Of a stretch of DNA of 64,000 bases, positions 1 to 11,864 are shown piece by piece. Within the stretch, counting starts at the first letter, position 1, and every line of letters begins with the position of its first letter. The notes beneath the pieces were generated by a model. That model saw nothing but the letters and a program-made list of their open reading frames with translations, was not told the origin of the DNA and did no database searches. The DNA is from Erythrobasidium yunnanense. Taxonomy: Eukaryota; Basidiomycota; Cystobasidiomycetes; Erythrobasidiales; Erythrobasidiaceae. The DNA is taken from positions 932,781 through 996,780 of the forward strand of contig BCJC01000008.1 of assembly GCA_001600175.1 (NCBI GenBank), in the 5' to 3' direction. The position numbers and the translations under genes are program-made.

Positions 1-926
1 CTTTCTTTCCGGGTAGAAATGCCGACCTAGATCTACCATCGACCCTTTTGGACCGATGAACTCGTTGAACCACTTGCGTGCCGGATGATGCTCAAACCCT
101 CCGTATGGTGATTCGCTTGCTCGTTTCACAGGATCGCAGTGATCTATCGGTTTCGAGCAGATATTCATGTCGCCCACTGCGACTACTTGTCGGCCTGCCT
201 TGATTAGATTCAAGATCCGCGCTTCAAGCATCGCGTTGAAAGCTAGCTTGAAGTCTAGGCGTTCTTCATTGGTCTCATTCGGACAGTATAGGTTTATAAG
301 AACGAAGAGCCCCAGATCAACCATCGTAGTTCGGCCTTCCAGATCGATAGTTTTGACATCCTGCATATTTAGAGCTATGCTAGCAGGTGACAATGCACCT
401 TCTATCGATTCTTCCTGGCTGGGTACCGGCTTCCGGTCCAAGGGTAGCATGCCCGAAAGACCTTCCTCGGCTTTTACAGGGACTATTGTAGACCGCTTTG
501 TGAATATACATGTTCCAGAATAGCCTTTCTCGGGTTTGCGGGAGTAGGAGGAGAAGAATGAATCATAGGAAGGGAGAACAGCCATGCCGCGGTCGACTTG
601 CTTTCGAGTGATCTTGGTTTCTGGAAGTATCACAGTCAACAGCCGCATCTTGCGACTGGAGACGATTCTCACCCTGAAAGCAGATGATGTCGGCTCCCAG
701 CTCATTCAGGATGGCTTCATAGGTCTTTAGGGTATTCCAGCTGGCCGTTGAGCGTCAATCATGTTCGCAGGATCATCGTGTTATGCTTGTCATTTCCTCA
801 CGGGTTGTACTGCAGCAATGTCTTTATGCCGTTCTGTGACATCGCAGCGCGTCAGTTCTTTCTGGGATATCGTGGCTTCTTCTGCAGTGAGATCTGACGA
901 ACGACGTTCCATGTCATGATACGCAT
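1..926 (-). CDS. APN2: AP endonuclease 2 (class II, exonuclease III family), C-terminus outside window
   Basis: This DNA-repair nuclease cleaves the backbone at abasic sites and trims blocked 3' ends in the nucleus. Reading on the minus strand from the ATG at 926 gives MRIMTWNV, then two short introns before NGIKTLLQYNPW and NTLKTYEAILNELGADIICF. A third intron separates that from QETKITRKQVDRG, which supplies the metal-binding Glu. Further on are INLYCPNETNEERLDFK and the catalytic GDMNICSKPIDHCD with the family's N and D residues. The reading frame runs off the left edge of the window, so the rest of the nuclease domain and any C-terminal zinc finger are not visible. The WN(V)NGI start and DIICFQETK order match the ExoIII family; PIDHCD favours APN2 over APN1 or APE1. 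The introns use CTGAC-type branch sites. Confidence 0.9.
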
Positions 927-1032
927 ATTGTGCGAAGACTACGCTGTTCTTCTAGCTGGATCATGTCATTTCTGCAAGTCGTGACACATTCAAGGGCTTT
1001 CTCTTTCCTTTCAATCACTTTCTGAGGATATT

Positions 1033-2157
1033 ATGGACCCTTGGACAGCAGCAGGGCCATCATCATCATCAGCAGTAGACAGCGTACGAGTCCCCATGGA
1101 TCCAAACGAGAGCAAACGCGAGAAGCGCCGGCGCGAGATGGTCGAGCGAGTAGAGCGACTTCGACGGGACACCATCGACAGAAAGGACGCCATCTATGCT
1201 GATCTACAAGGATCATTCAACCTCTCTCTGGGCGCTATGCTGTCCCATCCTGATCCAAACCATCCAGAATACCTCCTCCGGCTGTTTGCCCACTCGACGC
1301 AGAGAGATGCAGACATCCTAGCTGCAAGGTTGGAAGCAGCATACGCTAAAGAGACTGCTGAACAACTCTATCATAACGAGGTGGAGCGAGTGGAGGACGA
1401 GTATGAAGCTGCAAAGAAAGCTATAAAGGATAAACTCCTAGAAGCATGCGATGAGCGCGCAAAGAAGCTCAGAGAGGATAAAGACAGCTTGGAACTCGCT
1501 GGATTGGGAGATATGCTGGATGCAGGACATGCCAAACACGCTACGAGGCGGAGAGGCAATCTGGCGGCAGCTACCCCTAATGGGACAAACCAAGGTGAGC
1601 TCGACTAACTTTTTAGTATACTGTTTGCTGACTATCTAGATGCTGTTACAGGCGTCGGCATATCAGGCATTGCGCTGCCTCCCCAAGATCCACACTCGCA
1701 CATGGGATCGCCAGCAATGGGCCATTCTTCCTCCTCGACAGGTCTCGCAGCCGGCTCCAGTTCATTACAGCCCAATCTATCCTCCGCACACATATCCGAT
1801 CCATTCACATACTCCCTCCTACCCGCCTCACCAGCATTAGCGAACAACGCTCTGCATCCATCTATGCTCATGCTCCAACCTAATTCAGTCGCGCTTCTCC
1901 AGTCTCTGAAACAAGGAGCACACTCCCATCGTACGACAGGAGGACGTACGAAAGCTGGTTATCCTCCAAGCGGACTCGTTATCCCGCCTGGAACGTATGC
2001 TGTCTTTGGGAAATGCATCACGGCAATCAATGCGTTGAGAGCTGAGGAGATATCGGATGACCTGGAAGGTATACGTTTTATGGGCAAGAAGCGGAAAAGA
2101 GGTGGAGAAGGAAGGGGAATGGCTGCGAAGAAAGCAGCTATGAACGAGGCGTACTAG
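1033..2157 (+). CDS. Sds3-like subunit of an Rpd3-type histone deacetylase complex
   Basis: Two exons (1033-1594 and 1640-2157; 45-nt intron with a CTGAC branch) encode about 359 residues. The first third after a Ser-rich start is a charged helical stretch, SKREKRRREMVERVERLRRD, followed by a predicted coiled coil (DILAARLEAAYAKETAEQLY and AKKAIKDKLLEACDERAKK). That layout is typical of the Sds3/BRMS1 family, which scaffolds Rpd3L/Sin3 deacetylase complexes. The middle is low-complexity Pro/Ser. The C-terminus has a compact conserved-looking segment beginning SGLVIPPGTYAVFGK, then a basic tail (GKKRKRGGEGRG) that could be a nuclear localisation signal. Family membership rests on coiled-coil architecture, so Sds3, Dep1-like or another Sin3 component remain possible. 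It is convergent with the next gene, with about 200 bases between the stops. Confidence 0.6.
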
Positions 2158-2354
2158 GCAGTCGACTTCCGCCGATCACAACGGCTCTATTACGCTCTCG
2201 GTATCTGCATATGTGCAGTCCTGCCTTCTGTCGGCTCTTTACGCCTGTCGTTATACCAAAATGCTATGTAAACTTCGGAATAATGATCGTCCAGAGTATG
2301 TATAGACAACAACAAGAGTATGCGAAACGACAAGCATCTCAACCCAATCCACCC

Positions 2355-4767
2355 TTACAAAGAGTCGAAGAAAGACAGATCCTGTTGACTTAAGGATCCA
2401 CTAGCTCCGCTTGGTATTGTTGCTTTTGGAGGCACAAGCTTCATTGGCCCTGCCGCTTTCTTCGACGAGGCCGCGACCGCAGGAGTCGCGGAGGGTATCT
2501 TCGAGGCTGATATTGCGAACGCTTCAAAATCGCCGAAATCGTCGTTCGGCTTTGGCACTTGGTTCGGCGGCACTTGAGTGGAAGGCTGAGGCGTAGTCGA
2601 AGAAGACTGTGCAGCAGAAGCGGTAGGCGAGACTGCGAAATCGCCGAAGTCGTCGAGGAGGGAGGAAGGAGAGGGAGTCCTGCGGAGGCCTGCTGAAGCC
2701 GGTGGAGGCGCGAGTCGAGGTGGTGGAGCTAGTGGCTTAACCATAGCGTTTGCTGATTGTGGACGGGAGAGCGAGGAGGAGAGTGTAGGAGGAGGAGCAA
2801 GAGGAGTGATTGGGCCGGATGGAATGCGAGATGCTGGCTTTAGAGGCGGTGAGGAGACGAAGGCTGATAAGGGATCTAGAGGATCCAGATCTTTTGCTGC
2901 AGAAGCCCTCTTCGACGGAGACGTTCGCAAGCTACCCACTCCTAAGACGGAGTACGGGTCGTCCAGCCCTACCAGATCCGGCGCAGCTTGTCTCGATTGC
3001 CGACTTGAGCCATCAAATAACAGATCTTTCCCTTTCTTCGCACTGTCGGAGGCAGTTCTCTTAGGCGCGGCTTCGAAAGCTTCGAAGATATTGTCAAGCT
3101 CAGCTTCTCCGTCATTGGCATGTTCGACAATCCCATTCTTGCCTAGAGCAGAGTGGGATGCGGAGGGAGCTCTCCCGGACCAAAACGACCAGCTCGGCTT
3201 GTCTGCCACGAGGTCGTCCCTGTGATACGATGAAAGGGAAGAGGCGTCGTAGCGGGATGTCTGACCGCTGTTTTTCGGAATAGCTATAGTAGAAGTCGTG
3301 GGTGCTGAAAGCCGAGAATCAAAGTTCTCAAGCTGGCCAAAGTCGTCCAGGATATCTATTGGAGCTTTTGTTGCTGGAGCTGCGGCAGTAGTAGAAGAAG
3401 ATGCGGAAGGAGGGTTGTTGGACCCAGCTGAAGCTGGACGAGCTTCTGGGGTTGTGGGAGAAGTGACAGCCGGCTTCTTTGCTCCAAAGCGAAACCACTT
3501 GCTTTCCTTCTGAGCGAACGTAGGCGCATTAGGTCCTTCACCAGGTGTGAGAGGTGGAGTTGCCGTCCTAGATGAAGGGTCGCCTGTACCCGCCGGACTT
3601 GCCGCCGAAGAGCTAGACAAGCGCGGTAAGCTGACCGACGCAGCTTTCTCGCGTATAATATCCATGGAAGCAGATACTTTCGCAGCTGCTTGACCGGCGC
3701 CAGCCTCTATTGATGCGCGAGAGCTTTCCAGCTGAGCAGCAGTTGGCGTGATCGCTTTTCTTGCACCAAAGAGACTCCATCGACTCGCACTCGGAGCAGA
3801 TGCTTTCGCTGCGTTCCCTTCTTGATCTAGATTCCGCACCGATACGCCTAGTTCAGCTAATACCCTTAGTGCATCCTCGTCTTCTGCGCTAGTATTACTG
3901 CTTCTAGAAGCCTTCAGCGCATCTTTGGCTGCCTTGCGCTTCTCGATGTCGGAAGACTTGACGGGTGCGAAATCCCGCTCGACGAAGGAGGACCTCGATG
4001 GCGATTCAGGCGGTGTTCCGCCATGATACCTAGACTGAGTGAATGTAGAAATGTCAGGAAGCTGCGAAGGATGTACTTCATAGCTGCGGACATACATCGA
4101 TAACTGGCTTGTCTTGGCTTGTATCGCCGTTATAGGCAGTCCCCGACTCTTCTTTATCGTCACCATGCTTATTTGATGTACTTGTACGCGCTTTGGCGCC
4201 CCATGGATCATCTTCATTCCCTAATTCTTGATTCGGCCACTCTCCACTGGCGTCTATACTGGCCGTGCTGGGAGCTAAGTCTAACGGTGGATCTTCCAGC
4301 TCTTCCTTTGCGTCTGGTTCCCACACCGGCGGCTTATGAAGCTCTTCTTCCCATCTCGACTTGGGCAAGGCCATCTGGCCCCAGTCATCGTTATCCTCGT
4401 GGGCAGGCGTCGCGGTGGCCGAATGCGCTATCTCAGATGCTTCAATAGGAGCTTCAGACGCTGGCGCGAATGTCTCTACATCTTCCTTATCAAAGACGGG
4501 CGACGAGGTAGCTTGCCAGACAGGCGACGCAGGCTGCCATGCAGAGCTTTCGGGCGCGTATGTATCGGCATGACTATTGAATGTATCTTGCTCATAAGAA
4601 GCAGGCTGGGACCAGGATGGAAGAGCATGGCTTTCGGTTCCGGTCACCTCGTCGTTTGCATTGCCCGGGATATTGGCAGCATCAGCCTGAGGTATCTTGC
4701 TGTTGTCATTATCGTCATCCCATGCATTTGCGAAAGGGTTGAGCGGGTCCATATATCGAACAACCAA
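2355..4767 (-). CDS. Acidic Ser/Pro-rich protein with DDFGDF motifs, probable clathrin-adaptor accessory protein
   Basis: Two exons joined by a 61-nt intron (4035-4095, phase 0) give about 785 residues. The ATG at 4767 is first; a second in-frame ATG at 4752 (MDPLNPFANAWDDD) is equally plausible. The protein is largely disordered and Ser/Pro/Ala-rich. Short acidic-aromatic motifs recur: DDFGQLENF, DDFGDFAV, DDFGDFEAF and a terminal DLSFFDSL. Such FGDF-type motifs are known to bind the gamma-ear domain of AP-1 and GGA clathrin adaptors, as in aftiphilin-type accessory proteins. A role at the trans-Golgi or endosome is an inference from these motifs only, because there is no folded domain I can name. 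The start lies about 100 bases from the divergent CAP10-like gene, so the two may share a promoter. Confidence 0.6.
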
Positions 4768-4865
4768 GTTCGCAGAAGCACAAGAAGCGAGGTTGCAACA
4801 TCTCCAAAAGCTCGAACCGCAACTTCGAGCAGCAGCTTCAAGCTGATTACCTATCTGCGCTGTAC

Positions 4866-7560
4866 ATGTCTAGGCGAGACAGGCGTGCTAGCGAAATCGC
4901 CCAAGGCCTTGGAATCCCCGGCCTGACCATCAACAATAACGAGGGCAGCAGCGACGGCGCCCGTCTGAACAGCTTCAAACAGCGCGTAACCTACCCTCAA
5001 GTTAGTACGCCCAGCGTTAACGGCGGCGACGACGAATATCATATGGCTTCAGCTTCAGCGTCAAGTTCTGCGAGGTCTAGCAGGGAACGAGACGCGTTTC
5101 AGATGCACAATACATCAAGACAGAGCAGTAGTGAAGATGCAAACATGTCTTATATGGACGGGCATCCGCATTCAACAAGCTACGAAGACGACGACGGCTT
5201 TCTCGAAAGCGTGCGACGCGAGAATGAGCAAGGGAGCATGCCGTTACTGAGTACATCGAACGGAAGCACGTCTAGACTGTCACCTTCTCCCTTCACCACA
5301 CCGAAATTGGGAAGCAGCGCGTCTGGGCAATTCGGATCGCCTGCGTCGCCTTTTCGCATGAATGGCAGTCCCAACCTACAAGCTTCCAGTTCGCATCGCA
5401 AGAAGAACAGCGCAAGTATATTGGAGATGATGGCGCCGTCGTCGCCGAGATCAGGCTCAATGCCTCGTGGAGGAAACAGCTGGAAAGATTTTGTGACCGG
5501 GAGGCGGCGGCTTCATCCTTGGACATTATTACCTGCCTTTCTCTTGGGCTTGCTTCTCGCTACGTCCGGCATTCTAGGGCATAAAAAAGCTGCGACACTC
5601 AGAAATAGGTAGGGCGCGCCAAGACTTCTTATTGAAGCAACGTTGACCATTTGTTACGTTCGCAGCCTCACCTCCCTCACTTCCTCATCTTTCTCTCTTT
5701 CTTCCAGCTTATCCTTCCTACCGCGGCCGGCCTTCGTCTCTCACCCCTCTGGCCATCTATACATGGATCAAGTCCGCACGTCGCTTGGCGCAATAGACGA
5801 GCATCCAATCTACAATCTCATAGCGAACGCGACTGCTCGATGGAATGCTCTGCTCGACAAGCAGAGTAAGACTCTGGCCGAAGCTGCGCAAGAATACCGT
5901 GCAAGGTATAATCGCCATCCTCCGAAAGGCTTTGAAGCATGGTACAAGTTCGCAACGGAACGTAATGTCGTCTTGATAGACGAATACGACCAGATACATA
6001 GGGATATGCAGCCTTTCCTCTCACTTCCCACGGACCTCCTGCATAGGCGGATAGACGAGCTCGAGACAAACCCATTCACACATACTTTTGTCGTGCGAAA
6101 TGGCAAGATAGAGATCACCGGAGCCAAAGCAGATCTAGGAAGAGCAAAAGATCAAGCGGGACTTATGGACAAGTTCGTGCATCTGCTACCGGACGTGAAT
6201 ATCACAATGTCGGCACACGATGGACCAAGCATACTCGTCGACTGGGACCTCAAGAATAAGCACCGCAAAGCTGCGATACAGAATACAAAGCTCACGGAAG
6301 AACAAGCCGAGTCTGTGAATGATAGCCCTGCGTGAGTGTATTCTCTTACTATCATTCACTGGCCTAACGACTGATGTCGCCGTCTCTATAGGCATTGGGG
6401 CTGGAATCTGGCATGTCCGCCAAACTCCCGCCTGAGAAACGCTGCGAACGGCATGGAGATAGGAGCTATACCTGTAGGACCTTCATTCGTTGAGGATCAC
6501 TTGAAGACGATGGACATGTGCCAGAACCCAGAATGGCAGTATCTGCATGGCTTCACCGACTGGGCTGGACCACGCCCTCGGACTCTGACTCCCTTATTCT
6601 CGTTTGCCAAAACTACAATGCATTCAGATATCCTGTGTGTGCCGCTTGAACAATTCGTCAATACTCCTACGAGTGATCCTGCGTGGGAAGACAAGAAATT
6701 CGCAAAGATCATCTGGAGGGGAAGCATGACTGGAGTATGGTATGACAGGCAAACTTTCTGGCGATCAAGTCAAAGAAGTCGTCTACACTTCCTATCGCAA
6801 GCTACAGAAGGCTCTCGCTATGTCCGCTTCGTGGACTCCGCAAACAGGACACACGAAAAGGGGGTGGATTTGGCGAGTCTAAACCAGAGGTATCTAGATG
6901 CAGGATATGTAGGGAAACTGCAGCAGTGCACACCAGATGACGGTGGATGCGAAGCTATTCCTGCACAGCCTGAGATGGAGACCGTCAAGGGTATGGACTG
7001 GGAATCCCAGAATGACTACAAATATATTGTGGATACAGACGGGAATGCATGGAGTGGAAGGTTCCATAGACTGATGGCGAGCAATAGCTTAGTCCTCAAG
7101 TCAACCGTAAGTCTGTTCAAGGACTCCTGCGGACATAAATCAGGCTGATCCCCCCGTTCTCAGATATTCCCGGAGTGGTATAGCGATAGGATCATGCCAT
7201 GGGTACAGTAGGTCATGCTTCCTTCGTGCCTGCCGATGGCCGAATGCTGCTGACAATGCATGCATTAGCTACGTGCCCTTGAAGATCGACTATACAGATC
7301 TATACGACTTGATGGCCTTCTTCTCCGGCGACATGGAAGGGAAAGACAACAGAGACCATCTTGCAAAGCAAATAGCCTACCAAGGCAAAGAGTGGACAGA
7401 AAAGCATTGGCGGTGGGAAGACATGGAGGCATATGCTTTCAGGCTGTACCTAGAATGGGCCAGGGTCGCTAATAGGGATCAGAAGGATGTAGATTATCTA
7501 GGTACGTGAAGTCAAGCGCTCGTTAGGGAATAGACTGATGGCTTGGCTTTGGCAGGGTGA
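4866..7560 (+). CDS. CAP10-like glycosyltransferase (GT90), type II membrane protein
   Basis: Six exons (4866-5608, 5666-6331, 6392-7106, 7164-7207, 7269-7501, 7556-7560) keep phase throughout and give 801 residues. A Ser-rich cytosolic tail is followed by one membrane anchor near residue 222 (LLPAFLLGLLLATSGILG), then a lumenal catalytic region. The GT90/CAP10 hallmarks are clear: FAKIIWRGSMTGVWY, then the sugar-nucleotide loop VDTDGNAWSGRFHRLMASNS near residue 685, and PWVHYVPLKIDYTDLYDLMA. The family includes Cryptococcus CAP10 and beta-xylosyl/glucosyltransferases of the secretory pathway, so a Golgi role in cell-wall or capsule-like glycan synthesis is likely. The last exon supplies only two coding bases plus TGA. 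A second CAP10-like gene and two CAP59-like genes lie within 17 kb. Donor and acceptor sugars cannot be told from sequence. Confidence 0.9.
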
Positions 7561-8006
7561 CGACACCACACGATAGAAGCAAGGATAGAGCAAGTCGTTA
7601 TCACGTATCTTCGCATGAGCAAGTATAGCAAGCAGTAGCCGCCAACGGCAGGAGTGTGCTCAGTAGTCTTGGGCGGATGCCAGTGCAATCATGGACTCTC
7701 TACGGCTTACTCAAACTACAGCCAGCTCTGCCATGCGAAGACACTGATAACGCACATCCGAATGACAGCCCTTTGTACCGGATCACGCGTGCAAGGCGTA
7801 AACAGCGGTTATTGTCCGATTCCCCTTTCCATCGTCCACCGCCCGGAATGCGGTAGTTGAGCTCGCCTGTCACCCTGAGTCGGACGCACTCCACGCGAGC
7901 AGCTTTCCAGCAAGCCTCTGACAACACTATTTTCAAGCCTGCGCTTCTCTGTCCAGCCAAGCGCTTCCAATATCTGTTCGGCTAACCATCTTTTCAATAT
8001 ATACAG
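7561..8006. promoter_or_regulatory. Intergenic region upstream of the small secreted protein gene
   Basis: No coding exon is apparent here. It holds the CAP10-like 3' region and the promoter of the secreted-protein gene. The only element I can point to is the TATATA-containing run CAATATATACAG about 15 bases before the ATG at 8007. Confidence 0.4.
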
Positions 8007-8621
8007 ATGCTCCACAATCCTCGACTTGCGGTCCTGGCGGCCATGTGTGCTGCTGCCCTATCCTTGCCCACCTCTGCCGATTCGCCAGATGGGGAAGCAC
8101 GAATGAAGCTCGATGTGACTGTGCCTGGCGACTTCAAAGCAGCCAACGAGGTTGGCATCACTCGGATCACCAGTATTACGCCTCCCACAATTGGCGACGG
8201 ATATGGTGAGTGGGCTATAGTCCTGACATCCTCGTCTGGCTGAAGTGTCTTACAGAGAAAGGGTTCATGATCCCGGTAAGAATCTCTAGAGTCATATATG
8301 CTGTACTGTGCGCTAAACGTGATCAATCAGGCTTCTACGAGTGGTCGTTTCAAGGTTGCTACTCCCGATAATAACAGCTGTTTGGTCCTGAAGGACGACG
8401 GAAGCATCGGCAAGGGAGCTTGCTCAGGCGAGAATGACAAAGTCAACTTTGCGGTGCTCTGCAGCTCCATCTATGCTAGCCCTCCTCTCTGCGGCGTCTT
8501 CGTAGGCCAGCCTACCGATAAGAAGTGCATAATATACAACGGGAAGGACTTCAAGCAGGAAACCAACTGCGATCCTGCCGATATGCAGGCTGCACAAGTG
8601 TGGCGCATCGAAGGCCACTAG
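8007..8621 (+). CDS. Small secreted cysteine-containing protein, candidate effector or surface protein
   Basis: Three exons (8007-8205, 8256-8275 and 8331-8621) encode 169 residues; the middle exon is only 20 nt (EKGFMIP). The N-terminus is a good signal peptide (MLHNPRLAVLAAMCAAALSL, cleavage near TSA-DS). The mature part has six cysteines, in the contexts NSCLVL, GACSG, VLCSS, PLCGV, KKCII and TNCDP, an even number consistent with three disulphides. The C-terminus reads AAQVWRIEGH. There is no membrane anchor, GPI signal or known catalytic motif. The CLVLKDDGS and VWRIEGH pieces faintly recall a beta-trefoil repeat, but that is a guess. Small, secreted and Cys-bearing fits fungal effector-like or cell-surface proteins; no function is assigned. 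Confidence 0.75.
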
Positions 8622-8898
8622 ATTGTTGTTTAGACTTGGTTTGGTCTGTCGTTTTTTCTGTATCCCTATCTGCCTCCCTGCTCTCCGATTGTGTACGAAT
8701 CTCCGTACAACCAATAGCGCACGCTTACGGCCGCAAGCGCTCGTCTCCTACGCGGATTACCAGTATAGCCAATCGAGATGCGTTCGACGGCCATCCGCAG
8801 TTGAGGAAGCTGTACTCTCGCTCGTACAGCTTCTCTGGGCACTCGCGGTAGCGTTGGCTGTGACGTATTCAACAGGAAGTAGCTGTTCACGAACGATG

Positions 8899-10214
8899 CT
8901 AAGTAGAGGAGCTTTTCGCTTGACCTTGTGCTTTCCTTCTGTCGATGTATGCTTTGTATGGCGGAGCTGTAGGAGGAGCAACAGGATCCAGAGAAGGTGT
9001 ATCGAGTGCCGGATAGGTCTTATCCGCATCCCAGCCGCTAGAGACAAGTCAGCATTAGCGTCTCCACAGAGGAATCGAAGTCATGACACGCACGACAAGT
9101 CGCCAGCTGCAACAAAAGGCGCGATGATCCGCATATCCTCCTTCTGTTCGTCGTAAACAAAGTCGAGAAGAGGCTTCGACATGTCTGGCACAAAGCCAGC
9201 AGGAGGCGTAAAGTTTCGACAGACGACGAAAGCCTCTGTCACAGACCGTCGAATCAGCCTTCAAACTGTATGTCAGCTGTCCAAAAGCACGCACCCATCG
9301 AACTGTTTCTGCTACTGCGTGGTTTCGCACAAGCTACATATTCGAAGAAGCAACCCAGCTGGTCGTAAAGCAGGGAGATGTCTCGACCTCTGAAGATTTT
9401 GGCGATGAATGTGCCTCCAGGCTTAAGTATATGGATGGTAATGCCGAGAGCAGCCAATACAAGCTGTGCTTGCATGTACTCGTCAAGATCGTGTAGACCA
9501 GTTACATCTGGGGCACCGTCACAGACGACCACTTCCGGTAACGTATTAGTCGGAAGAGGGAGAATCCACAAGTATTTTGGCTTACAATCAGCGTGCTCGC
9601 CTTTAAAGCATGATATGATCTGAGATGCAGTAGAGGACTTTGTTATGTCGCCTTGCAGTTGTATCACGTCCGGTAAAGGAGCCTGCAAGTAGAGTCAGCT
9701 ACATCAGACTGGCCGAGAAAACGGGAAGCTTACCATAGGCTGGAGGTCAACAGCCACTATGGTAGCTTTAGGTGATTGTTCAGGCTTTTCCGCACTGTTG
9801 AAGCGTAAGTGATGTCTAGTCTTGCAGGCTATGGATCCCCTTACATTAGCTTCTGGCTCAGAACTTGTGACCAGCTGCCTGTTCTTCATCTTTGAGCATA
9901 TCTACTATGCATCTTCACAGGTCAAACTACCTGGTGCAGCACACAAGTCGGCAACTTTCGTTACGCCGGCAAAGAGGTCATATTCTTCGTCAAGATGGAG
10001 TAGCTAGGCGAGCGAGGAATATGAGTGGTGGTTCATAATGCATGGATTATTAGTAAAGCACCTTATAGGCTGATCTTGCTCTGTATCCGTCCGACTTTCC
10101 CAAGCGGTCTTTGTTTCGAGGAGGTTCGCATCAGGACAGTCTTGCATTTTCCATGAATCCGGTTGGTGTAGCCTCACAGTAGACATCTCGTTTATCTTTT
10201 GAACTCTTTCCCAT
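8899..10214 (-). CDS. TRM7: tRNA 2'-O-ribose methyltransferase, FtsJ/RrmJ family
   Basis: This enzyme methylates the ribose of nucleotides 32 and 34 in the tRNA anticodon loop, using SAM, with Trm732 and Trm734 as partners. The start [20 protein letters not shown] at 10214 is typical of Trm7. It continues with [18 protein letters not shown], the SAM loop [27 protein letters not shown], then [19 protein letters not shown] and [15 protein letters not shown]. The catalytic K-D-K-E set is accounted for: the first Lys lies in the SRSAYK-like stretch, the Asp in VCDGAPD, the second Lys in FIAKIFRG, and the Glu begins the [12 protein letters not shown] exon. The C-terminus after [13 protein letters not shown] is short and Pro/Ala-rich. 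About nine exons were joined by phase and all agree with the family. It is divergent from the chromodomain gene, 129 bases between starts. Confidence 0.93.
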
Positions 10215-10343
10215 ATCAATGCGAACTTGGAGACACGACAAATCAGACGAAAGGCAAGCGACACAGGTCATTCTCACACCGATTCTTGAGACGAAAACAA
10301 ACAGCGAAGCAACGACTGGCTGGCTACAGCACTTCTTGCAGAC

Positions 10344-11649
10344 ATGCCTGGATGGCTGTCTAGCTCACCGCTGTCAACGCCAGCTCGTTCACCGCGAAAG
10401 CCGCAACGCGATGACCCTATGTTATCAGATGAAGACGACGACGTCCCTGCGCAAGTCCTGGATGATCAGAACGAAGATGCACCAGAAGATGTCTACGACG
10501 TCGAAGCCATCGTTGATCGCCGTTGCGATTCGAAAGGCAGAGTGACCATGTACAAAATACAATGGGTCAATTGACGTTCCTTCTTGAACAATGAGACATA
10601 ACGTACTGAACGTATGCTTCTCTAATGTATCTAGAAAGGCTACCCTGGCGCCGACTCGTAAATCACTTGCAGCTCTACTCGGCCATCTTACATTCTTCTG
10701 ACGTTCGCAACAGCTGGGAACCTGCAGAGAACGTAGAAGCACCGGATCTCATTGAGCAGTATGAAGCTCGGCTGGCCAGAAAAGCAGCGAAAAAGGCAGC
10801 AAAGGCCAAGGCTCTTCCAAGGCTGGACCGATCCTCCCGTAAGCGATGTTCCTCCAGCACTAGCATATGCTTGATGATGTTGCATACCGTAGGCACTCCG
10901 TCCGTCATTCCATCAACCTCGCGCTCCCGCTCGATGGGACGGCATTCTAGCGTAACTTCCACCGCAACAGTCGATTCTGGCCATACCGTCAGCAAATCTA
11001 GGAGACGAAATAAGGATGCATCCTTCTTCTACCGCGATCCGTTAAATGACCTAAGGGACCTCATCATTCCCACGGCTACCGCTTTCTGCGAGGAAAGCTT
11101 CTCGAAAATTCGCAAGCATTTCGAGAGAAGGCACGCGACTCTTTTCACACTTCATCCCGCTACTCTTGTCTTACTCCGACGACCGCCGAAGGAAGCAAAT
11201 GGCGAGGCCAAGCAGCGTTATCGAAATGCAATAAAGCAGATTGCGGATGAAGCGGAGGAGAGGAGACTAGCTATCTTATCGTCTGCCGCACTGCCGGAAT
11301 CCAGCATATTCCAAGATACGGCCGTGGAGGTAATGCTGAAAGGCGGCGAACCTTTTAAGCTGGCCTGGCCATTCGGCCTCTCCGACGGTCAGGTCGAAGA
11401 GTATTGTAAGAGCATGTTACTAATAAGGAACAGACTCCATCTAACTGCGTCTCCTTAGGCCATATTCTCAATGCCATACAGCACATCCAACAAACTCAAG
11501 CACACTATCGATGTCGACTTCTAGTTCGCAAGATCAAGCCACATCTCCTGGAAGCCGCAAACTACTTCAATGTATCATTAATAGATCTGGCGAGTGCAAG
11601 ATTGGAGTTGAAGAACGGTCATCGTAGGGCGCAGACTGCTCATGCTTAG
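10344..11649 (+). CDS. HP1-type chromodomain protein
   Basis: Five exons (10344-10565, 10635-10657, 10714-10838, 10893-11405 and 11459-11649) give 357 residues. After an acidic N-terminus comes a single chromodomain, near residues 50-90: VYDVEAIVDRRCDSKGR, YKIQWKGYPGADSWEPAENV. The aromatic positions needed to cage a methyl-lysine (Y of VYDVE, W of IQWKGY, W of SWEP) are present. A basic Ala/Lys linker follows (LARKAAKKAAKAKA). The C-terminal half is helical, with RDPLNDLRDLIIPTATAFCE and a conserved-looking end, but I do not recognise it as a chromoshadow domain. Reading H3K9 or H3K27 methylation is the likely role, by inference from the domain. The 54-nt intron 10839-10892 is a multiple of three without stops, so a retained form would stay in frame. 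Confidence 0.8.
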
Positions 11650-11864
11650 CATACTTTCTCTTCACGGCAGATTTCCAAGTAGTGATATATAGTGTTCTGT
11701 TCTGTTGTTGATACTACTATCTAGGCTCATCGCGTAACTCGTTCTCTTTCCGACCGTCTTTCTTTGCGGTCCCCTCGATTGGCTCTCTTCGCTCACCCAT
11801 AACTACCCGCAAGCTTTCCAAGAAGACTTTCTGCCTCGAAGTTTGCATCGAGCTGTCCTATACC

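Noticed and set aside
167-523. Plus-strand open frame of 118 codons
   Set aside because: It is the shadow of APN2, whose minus-strand frame carries the family motifs.
8623-9156. Plus-strand open frame of 177 codons
   Set aside because: Arg/Ser/Cys-rich and without motifs; most of it overlaps the C-terminal exons of TRM7 on the minus strand.
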